This document shows, piece by piece, positions 1 through 7,086 of a stretch of DNA of 39,599 bases (within the stretch, counting starts at the first letter, position 1; the number at the start of each line of letters is the position of its first letter). The notes below the pieces were generated by a model. The model searched no databases, had not been told where the DNA came from, and saw only the letters and a program-made list of their open reading frames with translations. Made by a program: the position numbers and the translations under genes. Where the stretch lies: NCBI GenBank assembly GCA_023450615.1, contig JAEXGT010000071.1:1-39599 (forward strand), read 5' to 3'. Source of the DNA: Pseudomonadota bacterium. Its GTDB lineage: Bacteria > Pseudomonadota > Alphaproteobacteria > Rhizobiales > Beijerinckiaceae.

Positions 1-346
1 AGCCGGGAGCGGTCCTGCGGATGAGACTGACGCAAGTCCTCCGGCAGGAGGCCGCCCGCACATCCTTTGCAGGAAAGATGCGGTGTCCGCCTAAAAAAGC
101 CGTGCGCGAGGAGCCGTTTGGTTCTTCTCTCACTCACACCATCGAGCCGGACGCCTCCTCGCGCCCCCTCGACCCAGACCCTCGGAGCCAAACGCTCGCG
201 AGGTCACTCCCGCTTGCTTCATGAAGGTTCGCGGCAAGGCTGCCCATCCAGAAATTGCCTCCCGTTCCTTGTGCAATCCTGGGGGATGGCCTGCCTGCGC
301 GGTCTTTCCAACTTGCGTTCCCCGCCCGAAACGCCCATATAGCCAT
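1..346. other. No supported gene; upstream region of SRP RNA
   Basis: No convincing gene is seen here. Short open frames exist in several phases, but they overlap one another, lack ribosome-binding sites and resemble no family I recognise. A small hairpin (CTCC-type arms around a GCA-rich loop near 38-51) has no T-run. The only functional element I can support is the promoter at the right-hand end that drives the SRP RNA. Confidence 0.5.
313..341 (+). promoter_or_regulatory. Promoter of the SRP RNA gene
   Basis: A TTGCGT -35 (313-318) and a CATATA -10 (336-341) are separated by exactly 17 bases. This matches the housekeeping alphaproteobacterial promoter style. A start 6-7 bases past the -10 falls at about 348, which is where the SRP RNA terminal helix begins. 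The agreement of spacing and predicted 5' end is the main support. Confidence 0.6.
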
Positions 347-347
347 T

Positions 348-442
348 GGGAGGTTGGCGAGGGACGTCTCACTCGCCAACCGGGTCAGATCCGGAAGGAA
401 GCAGCCCTAACGAGACCGAACGGGTCTTCGTCCAGCCTCCCA
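348..442 (+). ncRNA. ffs: Signal recognition particle RNA (4.5S, small bacterial type)
   Basis: This is the RNA scaffold of the signal recognition particle, which binds Ffh and targets nascent membrane proteins to FtsY and the translocon. The highly conserved domain IV segment, with GGTCAG, GTCCGGAAGGAAGCAGCC-like symmetric and asymmetric loops, is seen at about 383-406. The ends form a terminal helix: GGGAGGTTGG at 348-357 pairs with CCAGCCTCCC at 432-441, ten pairs with one G-U. The length of about 95 nt is normal for the small, Alu-lacking form. A well-spaced promoter lies just upstream, and dnaX starts about 30 bases downstream, the usual neighbour in alphaproteobacteria. The exact ends are estimated from the helix. 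Confidence 0.93.
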
Positions 443-472
443 CCTTCTTAGTTTTCCAAAGCCTTGCAGCCC

Positions 473-2290
473 ATGGACGATACCACAGCCGGCACGCCCC
501 TGAACGACGAGCCGGCCCTGCCGGGCTTCCCCGCCGCGCCCGCCCCTGAGGCGCAGGCTTCGCCTTACCGTGTCCTTGCCCGTAAATACCGGCCCCGCAC
601 CTTCGACGACCTGATCGGCCAGGAGGCGATGGTGCGCACGCTCTCGAATGCCTTCGAGACAGGGCGCATTCCCCAGGCCTGGATGCTCACCGGCGTCCGC
701 GGCGTGGGCAAGACCACCACCGCCCGTATTCTCGCCCGCGGCCTCAACTACCAGAAGGCCGACGGCACCGGCCAGCCGACCATCCACATGCCGGAGCTCG
801 GCGTGCATTGTCAGGCGATCATGGAATCGCGGCACGTGGACGTGCTGGAGATGGACGCCGCGTCCCATACCGGCATCGACGACGTCCGCCAGATCATCGA
901 CGGCATCCGCTATTCGCCGGTTTCGGCCCGCTACAAGGTCTACATCATCGACGAGGTCCACATGCTCTCGGAGAAGGCGTTCAACGCCTTCCTGAAGACG
1001 CTGGAGGAGCCGCCGCCGCACGCGAAGTTCATCTTCGCCACCACCGAAATTCGCAAGGTCCCGGTCACCATCCTGTCCCGCTGCCAGCGCTTCGACCTGC
1101 GCCGGATCGAGGCCGACAAGCTCGTCGCCCATCTCGGCCGCATCTGCGAGGCCGAGGGCGTGCAGGCTGAGCAGGAAGCGCTCGCGGCGATTGCCCGCGC
1201 GGCGGAGGGCTCCGCCCGCGACTCGCTTTCGCTGATGGATCAGGCCATCGCCCACGGCGCAGGCGTGGTCACGCCCGACACCGTGCGCGACATGCTGGGC
1301 CTGGCCGACCGCACGCAGGTGCTCGACCTGTTCGAGGCCGTGATGAGGGGCGACGTGCCGGCCGCTTTCGCGGGCCTGCGCTCGCAATATGATGCCGGCG
1401 CCGATCCGGCGGTGATCCTGTCCGATCTTGCTTCCTTCTCGCATGTGGTCACGCGCCTGAAGCTGATCCCCGAAGCGGCGAAGGATCCGGCCTTGTCCGA
1501 GATCGAACGCACGCGCGGTCTCGAATATGCGCAGAAGCTTTCCGTGCGCACGCTCTCGCGCGCTTGGCAGATGCTCTTGAAGGGCATTCCCGAAGTTCAA
1601 TCCTCCAACCGTCCGATCTCGGCGGCGGAGATGGTGCTCGTGCGCCTCGCTTATGCCGCCGATCTGCCGACGCCGGACGAGGCCCTGCGCGCGCTGAAGG
1701 ACGGCGCTCCGCTTCCCTCGGGCGGTCCCGCCCCGACGCGTCCCAGCGGCGGCCCGGCCACATCCGGCAACATGGCGCTTGCCACGTCGCAGCCTCAGCC
1801 GCAGCCGCGCGCTCAACCCGCGCAAGCGGAGCCGACCATGCGTCTGCGCCGCTTCGAGGACGTGGTGGCGCTCGCGGGCGAGAAGCGCGAGATCGTGCTG
1901 AAAGCGGCGCTGGAGCGCGATGTGCGCCTCGTGCGTTTCGAGGAAGGCCACATTGAGCTCAGCCTTGCCGAATCCGGCAACCGCACCATCGCCAACGATC
2001 TGGCGCGCGCGCTCCAGTCATGGACCGGCGAGCGCTGGATGGTGTCGCTTTCGTCGGAAGAGGGCGCTCCCACCTTGCGCGCGCAGGCCGAGGCCGCCGA
2101 GCGCGAGCGCAAGGAGGGCGCCGCTAGTCATCCGCTGGTGCAGGCGGTTCTGTCCAAGTTTCCGGGCGCGCAGATCGTCAACGTGATCGAGCGCGCGGAC
2201 AAGTCCGGCGAGGATGCGGAGACGGAAATCTTGAGCGAAGCCGATGCGCTGGCCGCGCATGAGGCGGAAGCCGACGACGATCTGTTTTAA
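473..2290 (+). CDS. dnaX: DNA polymerase III subunit gamma/tau
   Basis: DnaX is the ATPase of the clamp loader that places the beta sliding clamp on DNA and ties polymerase cores to the helicase. The 605-residue protein has a Walker A loop (GVRGVGKTTTAR, about residues 74-85), a Walker B/DEVH box (IIDEVHML), an SRC sensor motif (ILSRCQRFDLR) and a Pro/Ala/Gln-rich linker near residue 420 leading to the tau-type C-terminus. The zinc-module stretch after Walker A keeps only one Cys (VHCQAIM), unlike the four-Cys E. coli form. I chose the ATG at 473; an in-frame TTG lies nine bases upstream, and neither has a strong Shine-Dalgarno sequence. It is the first gene of dnaX-ybaB-recR, a common replication/repair operon. 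No obvious slippery frameshift site was confirmed. Confidence 0.97.
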   Translation: MDDTTAGTPLNDEPALPGFPAAPAPEAQASPYRVLARKYRPRTFDDLIGQEAMVRTLSNAFETGRIPQAWMLTGVRGVGKTTTARILARGLNYQKADGTGQPTIHMPELGVHCQAIMESRHVDVLEMDAASHTGIDDVRQIIDGIRYSPVSARYKVYIIDEVHMLSEKAFNAFLKTLEEPPPHAKFIFATTEIRKVPVTILSRCQRFDLRRIEADKLVAHLGRICEAEGVQAEQEALAAIARAAEGSARDSLSLMDQAIAHGAGVVTPDTVRDMLGLADRTQVLDLFEAVMRGDVPAAFAGLRSQYDAGADPAVILSDLASFSHVVTRLKLIPEAAKDPALSEIERTRGLEYAQKLSVRTLSRAWQMLLKGIPEVQSSNRPISAAEMVLVRLAYAADLPTPDEALRALKDGAPLPSGGPAPTRPSGGPATSGNMALATSQPQPQPRAQPAQAEPTMRLRRFEDVVALAGEKREIVLKAALERDVRLVRFEEGHIELSLAESGNRTIANDLARALQSWTGERWMVSLSSEEGAPTLRAQAEAAERERKEGAASHPLVQAVLSKFPGAQIVNVIERADKSGEDAETEILSEADALAAHEAEADDDLF

Positions 2291-2307
2291 TTGTTGAGGA
2301 TACGGTC

Positions 2308-2628
2308 ATGAAAGACATCATGGGACTGATGAAGCAGGCTCAGGCGATGCAGCAGAAGCTGCAGGACGCGCAGGCCGAGCTGGACAATCTCGAAGTCGAA
2401 GGCACGGCCGGCGGCGGTGTCGTCACCGTGAAGATTTCCGGCAAGGGCCATCTCAAGGCCATCAGCATCGATCCGTCGCTCATGAACCCGGACGAGAAGG
2501 AAATCCTCGAGGATCTCGTCGTCGCCGCCATGAACGATGCGCGCGGCAAAGCCGACCGCGCCGCGCAGGAGCGCATGGAAAGCCTCACGAAGGGATTGCC
2601 CATCCCGCCCGGCCTGAAGCTGTTCTGA
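2308..2628 (+). CDS. ybaB: YbaB/EbfC family nucleoid-associated protein
   Basis: This is a small DNA-binding protein of the YbaB/EbfC family. The family forms dimers with tweezer-like arms that bind DNA and influence nucleoid structure. The 106-residue length is typical. The family's opening (MKDIMGLMKQAQAMQQKLQ), a central beta segment rich in Gly/Val (GGGVVTVKISGKG) and the Gly/Pro-rich end (LPIPPGLKLF) are all visible. A GAGGA ribosome-binding site precedes the ATG. It lies 17 bases after dnaX and 74 bases before recR, the conserved arrangement, so co-transcription is likely. Confidence 0.95.
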   Translation: MKDIMGLMKQAQAMQQKLQDAQAELDNLEVEGTAGGGVVTVKISGKGHLKAISIDPSLMNPDEKEILEDLVVAAMNDARGKADRAAQERMESLTKGLPIPPGLKLF

Positions 2629-2702
2629 GCAGAGCATTGCGCGAAGAAGTGGGTGCCGGTTCTTCGCATCGAGCGATGCGGTAACACCAAAAGAGAAGTT
2701 CC

Positions 2703-3308
2703 ATGGCCCAGCACGTTGCCGGTCCCGAGATCGAGCGCCTGATCCAGTTGCTCGCGCGCCTGCCGGGCTTGGGCCCGCGTTCGGCGCGCCGTGCTGCGCT
2801 CCATCTCATCAAGAAGCGGGACACGCTGCTCAATCCTCTGAGTGACGCCATGCGTGTCGCCAATGAGCGGATCGTGGTGTGCTCGTCCTGCGGCAACGTG
2901 GATACATCCGAGCCCTGCACCATCTGCCGCGATGCGAAACGCGATCCGTCGATCCTCGTGGTGGTGGAGGACGTGTCCGATCTCTGGGCGCTCGAACGCT
3001 CCGGCGCGGTCAACGCGAAATATCACGTGCTCGGCGGCGTGCTCTCGCCGCTGGACGGCGTGCGCCCCGAGCACCTGAACCTCGACCGCCTCGTCTCGCG
3101 CGCATCCGAGCCCGGCGTGGCGGAGATCATCCTTGCCCTCAACGCCACGGTCGATGGACAGACGACGGCGCATTACATCACCGAGCTTCTCGGCCATCTG
3201 CCCGTGAAGGTGACGAAGCTCGCACACGGCGTGCCGGTGGGCGGCGAGCTCGATTACCTCGACGAGGGCACGCTCTCCGCGGCCATCCGTCAGCGCACAT
3301 CGTTCTGA
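2703..3308 (+). CDS. recR: Recombination mediator protein RecR
   Basis: RecR works with RecO (and RecF) to load RecA on SSB-coated single-stranded DNA during gap repair. The 201-residue protein has the N-terminal helix-hairpin-helix (LLARLPGLGPRSARRAALHL), a four-Cys zinc finger (Cys60, Cys63, Cys72, Cys75), a Toprim domain (ILVVVEDVSDLWALE) and the Walker-B-like C-terminal part ending in a GGELDYLDEGTL motif. The start at 2703 is backed by an AGAGAAG ribosome-binding site. It ends seven bases before the stop of the convergent kinase gene. No terminator hairpin is obvious in that short gap. Confidence 0.97.
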   Translation: MAQHVAGPEIERLIQLLARLPGLGPRSARRAALHLIKKRDTLLNPLSDAMRVANERIVVCSSCGNVDTSEPCTICRDAKRDPSILVVVEDVSDLWALERSGAVNAKYHVLGGVLSPLDGVRPEHLNLDRLVSRASEPGVAEIILALNATVDGQTTAHYITELLGHLPVKVTKLAHGVPVGGELDYLDEGTLSAAIRQRTSF

Positions 3309-3315
3309 GACAACG

Positions 3316-4902
3316 TCAGGCCGGAAACACGATCCGGCACGTCGTCCCTCCATTGTTCTCGAGCGTGAAGGTGCCTTCAAGCTGCATGGCAAAGGCCCGC
3401 ATCAGCCTCATGCCGAGGGACGAGGCGTTCTCCGTGGCATCGGTGACGCCTTTCCCGTTGTCGCGAACGGCGATCTCGATATTGTCGCCGAGGCGTCGCG
3501 CAAGCACCTGAATCCGCCCGCTCTGGCCGGGCTCGAATGCATGCTTGAACGCATTGGTGATCGCCTCCGTGATGGCGAGGGCGAGGGGAGCCGCCCGCTC
3601 AAGGTCGACGGAGATCGGCTCCGCATCGAGTTCGATCGCGATGCCTCTCTGATCCGCGCCATAGGTCGATGAAATTTCCTCGATCAGACGGCTGAGATAA
3701 TCCTGCAGATTGATCGTGCCGCCGGTTTCCTTGCGATAGAGAAGATCGTGGATCAGGCCGACCGAGTGCAGACGATCCTGCGTTTCCTGAAAGGCGGCTT
3801 TCACGCCCGGGTCCGGAAAACGCCGCGCCTGCATCTGCAGAAGGCTCGATGTGATGGCGAGATTATTCTTCACCCTGTGATGGATTTCCTGCAGCAACAT
3901 GACCTTGTCCTTGAGAGCCAAGGCCAGTTCGTCGTTGACGGTTCGAAGCTGCCGCTGGGTTTGCTCGGTCTGGCGGCTGAGCCGGATGCCGAGCCATGTT
4001 AGCCCGCCGAACGCCGCCAGGATGACGGCGGAGATCCCGGCGCTCCAATAAAGGCCCTTCGTCCAGGAGGCCAGGGCCGAGGTCAGGGGAAGAGTGGCCG
4101 TGACGGTCACAGGCCAACGCTCAAGGCGCCGGAACGAGATGATCCGCGTCGTGCCGTCGACAGGGTCCTTCTCGTGATAGGTGCCTGTCCTCTGCGCATC
4201 CTTCTCGTTGAAGAGGGCCGTATGCCCTATGCCGGAGTCGATTTGCTCCTGCGTCAGGCCGGTGCGCGCGATCACGCGTCCGTCGCGCGCCCATATGCCC
4301 AGCGTGATATGCTCCGTTTCGGCTTCGGGTCTGGAAAGATTTTGCAGGAAAGCGGGACGCAGCCCGATATGGGCAACCCCATCGAATTCGCCGTTCGCAT
4401 CCGTGATTTGCTTGGAATACGTATAGAGGAGTTCCCCGCTCAGGCGTCCGATGATGGCCCCGCCGACGTAACTGTCGGCTCCTGCGCGATGCGCCTTGAA
4501 CCATGTTCTGTCCGCGAAAGACATGGTGCCGCTGACCTGGGGTACCGAGCTGGCCACCAAGTTGCCCTGACGGTCGACCATGAGGAAGAGGTGGCTTGCC
4601 GATGACCGGCGTGACAGATCGGAGAGAAATTCTCGCGCCTCGCCGGTCTCGTTCAGTACCTCAGTGCCGCCTTTGGATCGCACGTATGCGACCACCTCGT
4701 TGAGGAGCAGATCGCTCGTCTCCAGAGTGCGCTTGCTGTATTCCTCCATCAGCAGCGCAAGGTCCTGCGTCGCCGCCTCGGCACGGGCGATGGCTGTGCG
4801 GTATTCGATCCAGAGAAACGCTCCGCGAAGCACCAGAATTGCAAGGGCGAAAAGAGCCGCCGTGGCATAGAGAATGCTGCGCATGTCACGGACGGGGAGC
4901 AT
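3316..4902 (-). CDS. Membrane sensor histidine kinase, Cache sensor plus HisKA_2 kinase
   Basis: This is a two-component sensor kinase of about 528 residues. A first membrane segment (about 9-32) is followed by a periplasmic Cache-like sensor (about 35-282, with DRTWFKAHRAG and SYVGGAI motifs), a second membrane segment (285-307) and a short coiled linker. A HisKA_2 phospho-acceptor helix with EIHHRVKNNL (phospho-His probably His342) comes next, then an HATPase_c domain at the C-terminus (DNGKGV, SLGMRL). HisKA_2/HWE kinases are typical of alphaproteobacteria and often feed general stress or light/nutrient responses, but the ligand here is unknown. The frame stays open upstream to 5526, but that part overlaps dapD. 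Starting at ATG 4902, with an AGGAAAA site upstream, puts a membrane anchor at the N-terminus. No partner response regulator is adjacent. It is convergent with recR and divergent from dapD. Confidence 0.88.
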   Translation of the reverse strand: MLPVRDMRSILYATAALFALAILVLRGAFLWIEYRTAIARAEAATQDLALLMEEYSKRTLETSDLLLNEVVAYVRSKGGTEVLNETGEAREFLSDLSRRSSASHLFLMVDRQGNLVASSVPQVSGTMSFADRTWFKAHRAGADSYVGGAIIGRLSGELLYTYSKQITDANGEFDGVAHIGLRPAFLQNLSRPEAETEHITLGIWARDGRVIARTGLTQEQIDSGIGHTALFNEKDAQRTGTYHEKDPVDGTTRIISFRRLERWPVTVTATLPLTSALASWTKGLYWSAGISAVILAAFGGLTWLGIRLSRQTEQTQRQLRTVNDELALALKDKVMLLQEIHHRVKNNLAITSSLLQMQARRFPDPGVKAAFQETQDRLHSVGLIHDLLYRKETGGTINLQDYLSRLIEEISSTYGADQRGIAIELDAEPISVDLERAAPLALAITEAITNAFKHAFEPGQSGRIQVLARRLGDNIEIAVRDNGKGVTDATENASSLGMRLMRAFAMQLEGTFTLENNGGTTCRIVFPA

Positions 4903-5046
4903 GAAAGACCAGTTTTCCTGTTCTACCTTTTGGATGTAGGGCCGGGTAAGGATTCTGCTAGATTGCCTGATCCCTTGTGCAGAGGTGACAGGCCCGGATC
5001 TCATTGATAAGCAGGGTGCGATCATCCTCTTGCCCTGAGTGAAACC

Positions 5047-5889
5047 ATGTCCCTGACCGATCTCGCCCGCACCATCGACACCGCCTGGGAAGACCGCGCC
5101 GCTATCGGCATCTCGACCAAGGGAGCTGTCCGCGAAGCCGTCGAGGAATCCATTCAGCTTCTCGATTCCGGCAAGGCGCGCGTGGCCGAGAAGCAGGATG
5201 GTGAGTGGCAAGTTCATCAATGGCTTAAGAAAGCGGTTCTCCTGTCCTTCCGCCTCAACGACATGAGTGTCATCAAGGGCGGCCCCGGCGATGCGACTTG
5301 GTGGGACAAGGTTCCTTCCAAGTTCGACGGTTGGGCTGAAGCCGAGTTCAAGGCAGCGGGTTTCCGCGCCGTTCCGAACTGCACCGTGCGCCGCGGCGCC
5401 TATGTCGCGCCGAACGTGGTGCTGATGCCCTCCTTCGTGAATCTCGGTGCCTATGTGGACGAGGGCACGATGGTGGATACCTGGGCGACCGTGGGTTCCT
5501 GCGCGCAGATCGGCAAGAACGTTCACCTCTCCGGCGGCGTCGGCATCGGCGGCGTGCTGGAGCCGCTCCAGGCCAATCCCACCATCATCGAGGACAACTG
5601 CTTCATCGGCGCGCGCTCCGAGGTGGTGGAAGGCGTGATCGTGGGCGAGGGCTCGGTGCTCTCCATGGGCGTGTTCATCTCCGCCTCCACCAAGATTATC
5701 GACCGCACCACCGGCGAAGTCTTCGTCGGCCGCGTGCCGCCCTATTCGGTTGTCGTTCCCGGCTCGCTCCCCGGCAAGCCGCTGCCCGACGGCACTCCCG
5801 GTCCTTCCCTCTACTGCGCCGTCATCGTGAAGCGCGTGGACGCCCAGACCCGCGCCAAGACAGGCATCAACGAGCTGTTGCGGGATTGA
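5047..5889 (+). CDS. dapD: 2,3,4,5-tetrahydropyridine-2,6-dicarboxylate N-succinyltransferase
   Basis: DapD transfers succinyl from succinyl-CoA to tetrahydrodipicolinate, an early step of the succinylase branch of lysine and diaminopimelate synthesis. The 280-residue protein has the helical N-terminal domain with RLNDMSVIKGG. A left-handed beta-helix of hexapeptide repeats runs from about residue 110 to 230 (ANVVLMPSFVNLGAYVDEGT, then GGVGIGGVLEPLQA, IIEDNCFIGARSEVVEG). The length matches the family. The partner gene dapE lies about 1.2 kb downstream, separated by two DUF805 genes. The last 14 bases before the stop recur in front of the second DUF805 gene. Confidence 0.97.
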   Translation: MSLTDLARTIDTAWEDRAAIGISTKGAVREAVEESIQLLDSGKARVAEKQDGEWQVHQWLKKAVLLSFRLNDMSVIKGGPGDATWWDKVPSKFDGWAEAEFKAAGFRAVPNCTVRRGAYVAPNVVLMPSFVNLGAYVDEGTMVDTWATVGSCAQIGKNVHLSGGVGIGGVLEPLQANPTIIEDNCFIGARSEVVEGVIVGEGSVLSMGVFISASTKIIDRTTGEVFVGRVPPYSVVVPGSLPGKPLPDGTPGPSLYCAVIVKRVDAQTRAKTGINELLRD

Positions 5890-5909
5890 TACTGAATATC
5901 GTATCTGCC
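5874..5909 (+). repeat. Direct repeat copy A (dapD 3' end and leader)
   Basis: The 14 bases GCTGTTGCGGGATT (5874-5887) at the very end of dapD are repeated exactly at 6453-6466. The similarity continues imperfectly for about 20 more bases to a shared CTGCC. Each copy precedes a DUF805 gene, which suggests that a unit made of the dapD tail plus a DUF805 gene was duplicated in tandem. A GATAC-N8-GTATC inverted repeat (5888-5905) lies inside this copy. Confidence 0.65.
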
Positions 5910-5940
5910 AAGCTCCTATGGACTCACGGGCTTGGCAGAT

Positions 5941-6345
5941 ATGCTGTCGTTTTTGAAATTCTTCTTCAGTTCCAAAGGGCGGATTGGCCGACTTGAGTTC
6001 CTGTACGGGATTGCCTTTTGGATAGCCGTTCTGGCGATTGCCTTTGCGTTCTATCTCAAAACGTTTTGGATCAACTTATCTCCATTGACGCTTCTGGTGT
6101 TCGTCGCGGCTTTCTCGTGCACGGCTCTCCAGATCAAGCGCTTCCACGACCGCAATCGCACAGGTTGGCGGGTGACGGTCTTCTGTGTTCTCTTCTTCAC
6201 CAGCGCCATCTCTCCCATCGCTTTTGCGCCGCTTCTGCTGGTTTCCATCGAACACTTCGTTGAACTGTTGATCATGGCTGGCACAAAAGGCCCCAACGAA
6301 TACGGCCCTGCTCGTAAGCCGCCACTTGAAGCCATGACCGCATGA
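5941..6345 (+). CDS. DUF805 family membrane protein (first copy)
   Basis: This is a small inner-membrane protein of about 134 residues from the DUF805 family, whose function is not known. The family opening is present (FFSSKGRIGRLEFLYG), followed by three or four hydrophobic spans (about residues 20-40, 45-60 and 75-105), a KRFHDRNRTGW loop and the C-terminal GTKGPNEYGP signature. I took the ATG at 5941; a TTG nine bases upstream is an alternative, and neither has a good ribosome-binding site. It follows dapD by 51 bases and may be read through from it. A second, diverged DUF805 gene follows at 6523. Confidence 0.8.
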   Translation: MLSFLKFFFSSKGRIGRLEFLYGIAFWIAVLAIAFAFYLKTFWINLSPLTLLVFVAAFSCTALQIKRFHDRNRTGWRVTVFCVLFFTSAISPIAFAPLLLVSIEHFVELLIMAGTKGPNEYGPARKPPLEAMTA

Positions 6346-6452
6346 CCAATTCTCTGCCCCTCCGTCATGGCTGAGGTAGCGCAATTTCATTGCCGGAGGC
6401 AGTTCGAATTGCAGCACCCGGTCCGTGGGCCGGTGCCAGGATAGGCTCAAAG

Positions 6453-6489
6453 GCTGTTGCGGGATTAAGAGCAGAAGGATATACCTGCC
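6453..6489 (+). repeat. Direct repeat copy B (duplicated dapD 3' end)
   Basis: This copy carries GCTGTTGCGGGATT (6453-6466), identical to the last codons of dapD, but outside any gene. It is followed by sequence partly matching the region just after dapD. In this copy the stop codon phase has drifted (TTAAGA instead of TTGATA). It is best explained as a fossil of a tandem duplication. See the matching entry at 5874. Confidence 0.65.
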
Positions 6490-6491
6490 TT

Positions 6492-6507
6492 ATACGATAC
6501 ATCGTAT
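6492..6507. promoter_or_regulatory. Inverted repeat upstream of second DUF805 gene
   Basis: ATACGAT (6492-6498) and ATCGTAT (6501-6507) form a perfect 7-bp inverted repeat with a 2-base spacer, 15 bases ahead of the ATG at 6523. It could be a repressor operator or a short hairpin that masks the start region. The AT-rich, palindromic form favours a protein-binding site, but no regulator is identified. Confidence 0.4.
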
Positions 6508-6522
6508 CATTTTAGGTGGGGC

Positions 6523-7056
6523 ATGGTCGGATACGTAAGATTACTCTTCAGCTTCTCTGGAAGAGTTGGGCGCATCGTGTTTGCGGGCATCATGGCTCTC
6601 ATCATCATGGCCTTTGCAGCGATCTTCTTCATCGTCGATGCTGCTTCGATGGCCTCCGGCAGAAACGCATTCGTCGTGGCCATCAGAAATATCGTGCTGA
6701 TGATCGCTATCGTTGCATTCGTTGTCTCCATGGTGTCGGTCCATGTGCGAAGAATGCATGATCAAGGTTTGAGCGGTTTGAACGCTATTCCAGGTCTTGC
6801 AATGCTTTGCGGCGGGCTATTGGCGTTTCTTATCGTGGAGTTTGTTGAAGTACTCTACCGCGTTGTGTTCGGTAAGATTGAAATCCACTTTGGCGTCTGG
6901 CTGGGCCTCCTTACCCTAAGGGTTACGGGAGCCATTCTATTGCTCATCTATCTGGTTCCGTTTGGCATTCGGCGCGGGACTCAAGGCCCTAATCAGTATG
7001 GGCCTGAGCCCCTCGACGATGATGAACCATTGCCAGTGTTCCCTATAAGGGATTGA
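6523..7056 (+). CDS. DUF805 family membrane protein (second copy)
   Basis: This is a 177-residue DUF805 membrane protein. It shares the family start (LLFSFSGRVGRIVFAG) and ending (RRGTQGPNQYGPEP) with its neighbour, but has a longer middle and an acidic tail (LDDDEPLPV). Four hydrophobic spans are visible, at about residues 20-42, 48-70, 85-105 and 125-145, with an RRMHDQGLSG loop between the second and third. An AGGTGGGG site precedes the ATG. It ends 30 bases before dapE. Sequence drift between the two copies is large, so the duplication is old. Function is unknown. Confidence 0.82.
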   Translation: MVGYVRLLFSFSGRVGRIVFAGIMALIIMAFAAIFFIVDAASMASGRNAFVVAIRNIVLMIAIVAFVVSMVSVHVRRMHDQGLSGLNAIPGLAMLCGGLLAFLIVEFVEVLYRVVFGKIEIHFGVWLGLLTLRVTGAILLLIYLVPFGIRRGTQGPNQYGPEPLDDDEPLPVFPIRD

Positions 7057-7086
7057 TTTCTTCGTGTGCCATGCATCATGAGAGAC

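Noticed and set aside
407..1951. Long open frame on the minus strand opposite dnaX (514 codons)
   Set aside because: It is a mirror of GC-rich dnaX codons: Arg/Gly/His-rich, no family features, and dnaX is certain on the other strand.
4903..5526. N-terminal extension of the minus-strand Cache kinase into dapD
   Set aside because: The extension reads through dapD in antisense and would put the membrane anchor in mid-protein. ATG 4902 gives a normal topology.
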